8,333 bases of DNA, taken from an uncultured Rhodospirillaceae bacterium (GTDB lineage Bacteria; Pseudomonadota; Alphaproteobacteria; Thalassobaculales; Thalassobaculaceae). Shown piece after piece: positions 6,887-8,333 of this stretch. Position 1 is the first letter of the stretch; each line of letters begins with the position of its first letter. A program made the position numbers and the translations under genes. The notes beneath the pieces are model-generated. The model saw only the letters and a program-made list of their open reading frames with translations, made no database searches and had not been told where the DNA came from. The stretch lies in assembly GCA_937891725.1 (NCBI GenBank), contig CALAHL010000426.1:1-8333 (forward strand), read 5' to 3'.

Positions 6887-6912
6887 AAAGGGGAGGCCGA
6901 AGCCTCCCCTTT
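6887..6912. terminator. Strong bidirectional terminator between the ABC operon and clpB
   Basis: A perfect 11-pair stem, AAAGGGGAGGC (6887-6897) against GCCTCCCCTTT (6902-6912), has a four-base loop. On the plus strand the loop is CGAA and the hairpin ends in a short T tract. On the minus strand the loop reads TTCG closed by a C-G pair, the especially stable UUCG tetraloop form. It sits midway in the 80-base gap between the convergent stop codons, so it can end both the DUF4340 operon and clpB. Confidence 0.82.
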
Positions 6913-6935
6913 CTGGTTTGGATCCGGCGGGAGGC

Positions 6936-8333
6936 CTACTCCGCCGCTTCGACCGTCACGTCTTCGGCCCGCGCTGCCCGCTCCCCGTTGATCGCGAGCT
7001 GGCCGTCGACCACGGAGACCTTGATCCGATCCCCGTCGTGGATCTTGCCCTCCAGAATCCGGTTCGCCAGCGGGTTCTGAAGCGAGCGTTGGATCACCCG
7101 CTTGAGCGGCCGGGCCCCATAGACCGGGTCGTAGCCCGCGTTGGCCAGCCAGGCGAGGCCGTCATCGTCGATCTCGAAGACAATCTGACGGTCGTCAAGC
7201 ATCTTGCGCAGACGGGCCAGCTGGATATCGACGATCCCCTTCATGTTCTCCCGACCCAACCGGGTGAACAGCAGGACTTCGTCCAACCGGTTCAGGAATT
7301 CCGGCCGGAAGGCGCCGCGCACCACCGCCATCACCTTCTCCCGCACCGCATCCACCGGTTCGCCGTCGGGCTGTGCGGCCAGATACTCGGAGCCGAGGTT
7401 CGAGGTCAGGATGATCATCACATTGCGGAAATCGACCATCCGCCCCTGGCCGTCGGTCAGCCGTCCGTCATCCAGCACCTGAAGCAGGATGTTGAACACG
7501 TCCGGATGAGCCTTTTCGATCTCGTCGAACAGGACCACCTGGTATGGCCTGCGCCGCACCGCTTCGGTCAGGGCACCGCCCTCTTCGTAGCCGACATAAC
7601 CGGGAGGCGCCCCGATCAGGCGCGAGACCGAGTGCTTTTCCATGTACTCGGACATGTCGATCCGCACCATGGCGTGCTCGTCGTCGAACAGGAACTCGGC
7701 CAAGGCCTTGGTCAGTTCGGTCTTGCCGACACCGGTCGGACCCAGGAACAGGAACGAGCCGATCGGTCGGTTCGGATCCTGCAGCCCGGCACGCGCCCGG
7801 CGCACCGCGTTGGAGACTGCCGCAATCGCCTCATCCTGGCCGATCACCCGGTTGTGCAGGTTGGTCTCCATCGCCAGCAGCTTGTCGCGCTCGCCTTCCA
7901 GCATCTTGTCGACCGGAATGCCGGTCCAGCGGGAGACCACCGATGCGATATCGGTTTCGTTCACCTCTTCCTTGAGCATCCGTTTGGACGATGCGTCCTC
8001 GGCCTGTCCGAGGGTCTTCTCCAGCTCGGGGATCACCGCGTAGGTCAGCTCGCCCGCGCGGGTCAGATCTCCGGCGCGCTTGGCCACCTCAAGGTCCTGC
8101 CGGGCGGCGTCGAGCTTTTCCTTCAGCTTCTGGCTGCCCAAGAGCACTTCCTTCTCGCCCTGCCAGCGGTCGGTCAGCTCTTTGGATTTGGACTCCAATT
8201 CGGCGATATCGGTCTCGAGATTGACCAGACGATCCTTGCTGGCCTTGTCGTCTTCCTTCTTCAGGGCCTCGCGCTCGATCTTCATCTGAATGATGCGCCG
8301 GTCCAGCTCATCGATCGGCTCGGGTTTGCTGTC
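6936..8333 (-). CDS. clpB: ATP-dependent chaperone ClpB, C-terminal part (cut by window edge)
   Basis: The visible 465 residues are the C-terminal half of ClpB, the Hsp100 disaggregase that works with DnaK to thread proteins out of aggregates. The reading frame is open to the right edge (it starts DSKPEPIDELDRRIIQ), so the Met at 8285 is internal and not a start. Fragment residues about 1-125 are the rest of the coiled-coil M-domain. Then comes the linker VVSRWTGIPVDKMLEGE (132-148) and the second AAA+ module. That module has Walker A GPTGVGKT (198-205), pore loop GYVGYEEGG (245-253), Walker B VVLFDE (266-271), sensor-1 N312 in LTSNLGS, arginine finger R349 in FLNRLDE, and sensor-2 GARPLKR (406-412). 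The M-domain distinguishes it from ClpA and ClpC. It ends in an acidic tail, EDVTVEAAE. All motifs are intact. Heat-shock control would lie outside the window. Confidence 0.97.
   Translation of the reverse strand, partial: DSKPEPIDELDRRIIQMKIEREALKKEDDKASKDRLVNLETDIAELESKSKELTDRWQGEKEVLLGSQKLKEKLDAARQDLEVAKRAGDLTRAGELTYAVIPELEKTLGQAEDASSKRMLKEEVNETDIASVVSRWTGIPVDKMLEGERDKLLAMETNLHNRVIGQDEAIAAVSNAVRRARAGLQDPNRPIGSFLFLGPTGVGKTELTKALAEFLFDDEHAMVRIDMSEYMEKHSVSRLIGAPPGYVGYEEGGALTEAVRRRPYQVVLFDEIEKAHPDVFNILLQVLDDGRLTDGQGRMVDFRNVMIILTSNLGSEYLAAQPDGEPVDAVREKVMAVVRGAFRPEFLNRLDEVLLFTRLGRENMKGIVDIQLARLRKMLDDRQIVFEIDDDGLAWLANAGYDPVYGARPLKRVIQRSLQNPLANRILEGKIHDGDRIKVSVVDGQLAINGERAARAEDVTVEAAE

Noticed and set aside
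5572..6888. A 438-codon open frame on the minus strand opposite the GldG-like and DUF4340 genes
   Set aside because: It spans two well-supported genes in antisense and has shadow-like composition with no recognisable motif.
8283..8285. ATG on the minus strand as the start of a short ClpB-like protein
   Set aside because: The codons beyond it to the window edge continue the conserved ClpB middle domain (IDELDRRIIQ), so the gene is full-length and merely cut by the window.

Overview
This window looks like ordinary chromosomal DNA of a GC-rich alphaproteobacterium, most likely a Rhodospirillales-type marine or soil lineage. The evidence is the strong G/C third-position codon bias, the NIPSNAP and ClpB protein styles, and a class III cyclase of a kind familiar from alphaproteobacteria. 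This placement is inferred from protein style, not from a search. No tRNA, rRNA, CRISPR array, insertion sequence or prophage gene was seen, and base composition is even throughout.

Layout, left to right. A small NIPSNAP-family gene (9-332, +) ends at a hairpin terminator (354-383). Facing it is a gene on the minus strand (421-2127) for an unusual membrane protein. It joins a histidine-rich multi-helix membrane module resembling a b-type cytochrome or SdhC/FrdC anchor, a [2Fe-2S] ferredoxin domain, and a class III adenylate cyclase domain. A 167-bp divergent intergenic region (2128-2294) with two short inverted repeats separates it from a four-gene plus-strand operon (2295-6855). That operon encodes an ABC ATPase, an ABC-2 type permease (overlapping by 8 bp), a GldG-family membrane-anchored auxiliary protein, and a DUF4340 lipoprotein-like or membrane-anchored protein. 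It ends at a strong bidirectional hairpin (6887-6912). Facing it is the 3' part of clpB (6936-8333, -), whose 5' end lies beyond the right edge.

The four operon genes very probably form one envelope complex. The ATPase and permease form the engine. The GldG-like protein has a large extracytoplasmic domain held between two membrane helices. DUF4340 is its usual partner. The family is related to the GldA/GldF/GldG gliding-motility transporter of Bacteroidetes, but its job in Proteobacteria is not established. The most unusual single gene is the cyclase. Its domain order suggests that electron flow or redox state in the membrane is converted into cAMP, although this is an inference from architecture alone.
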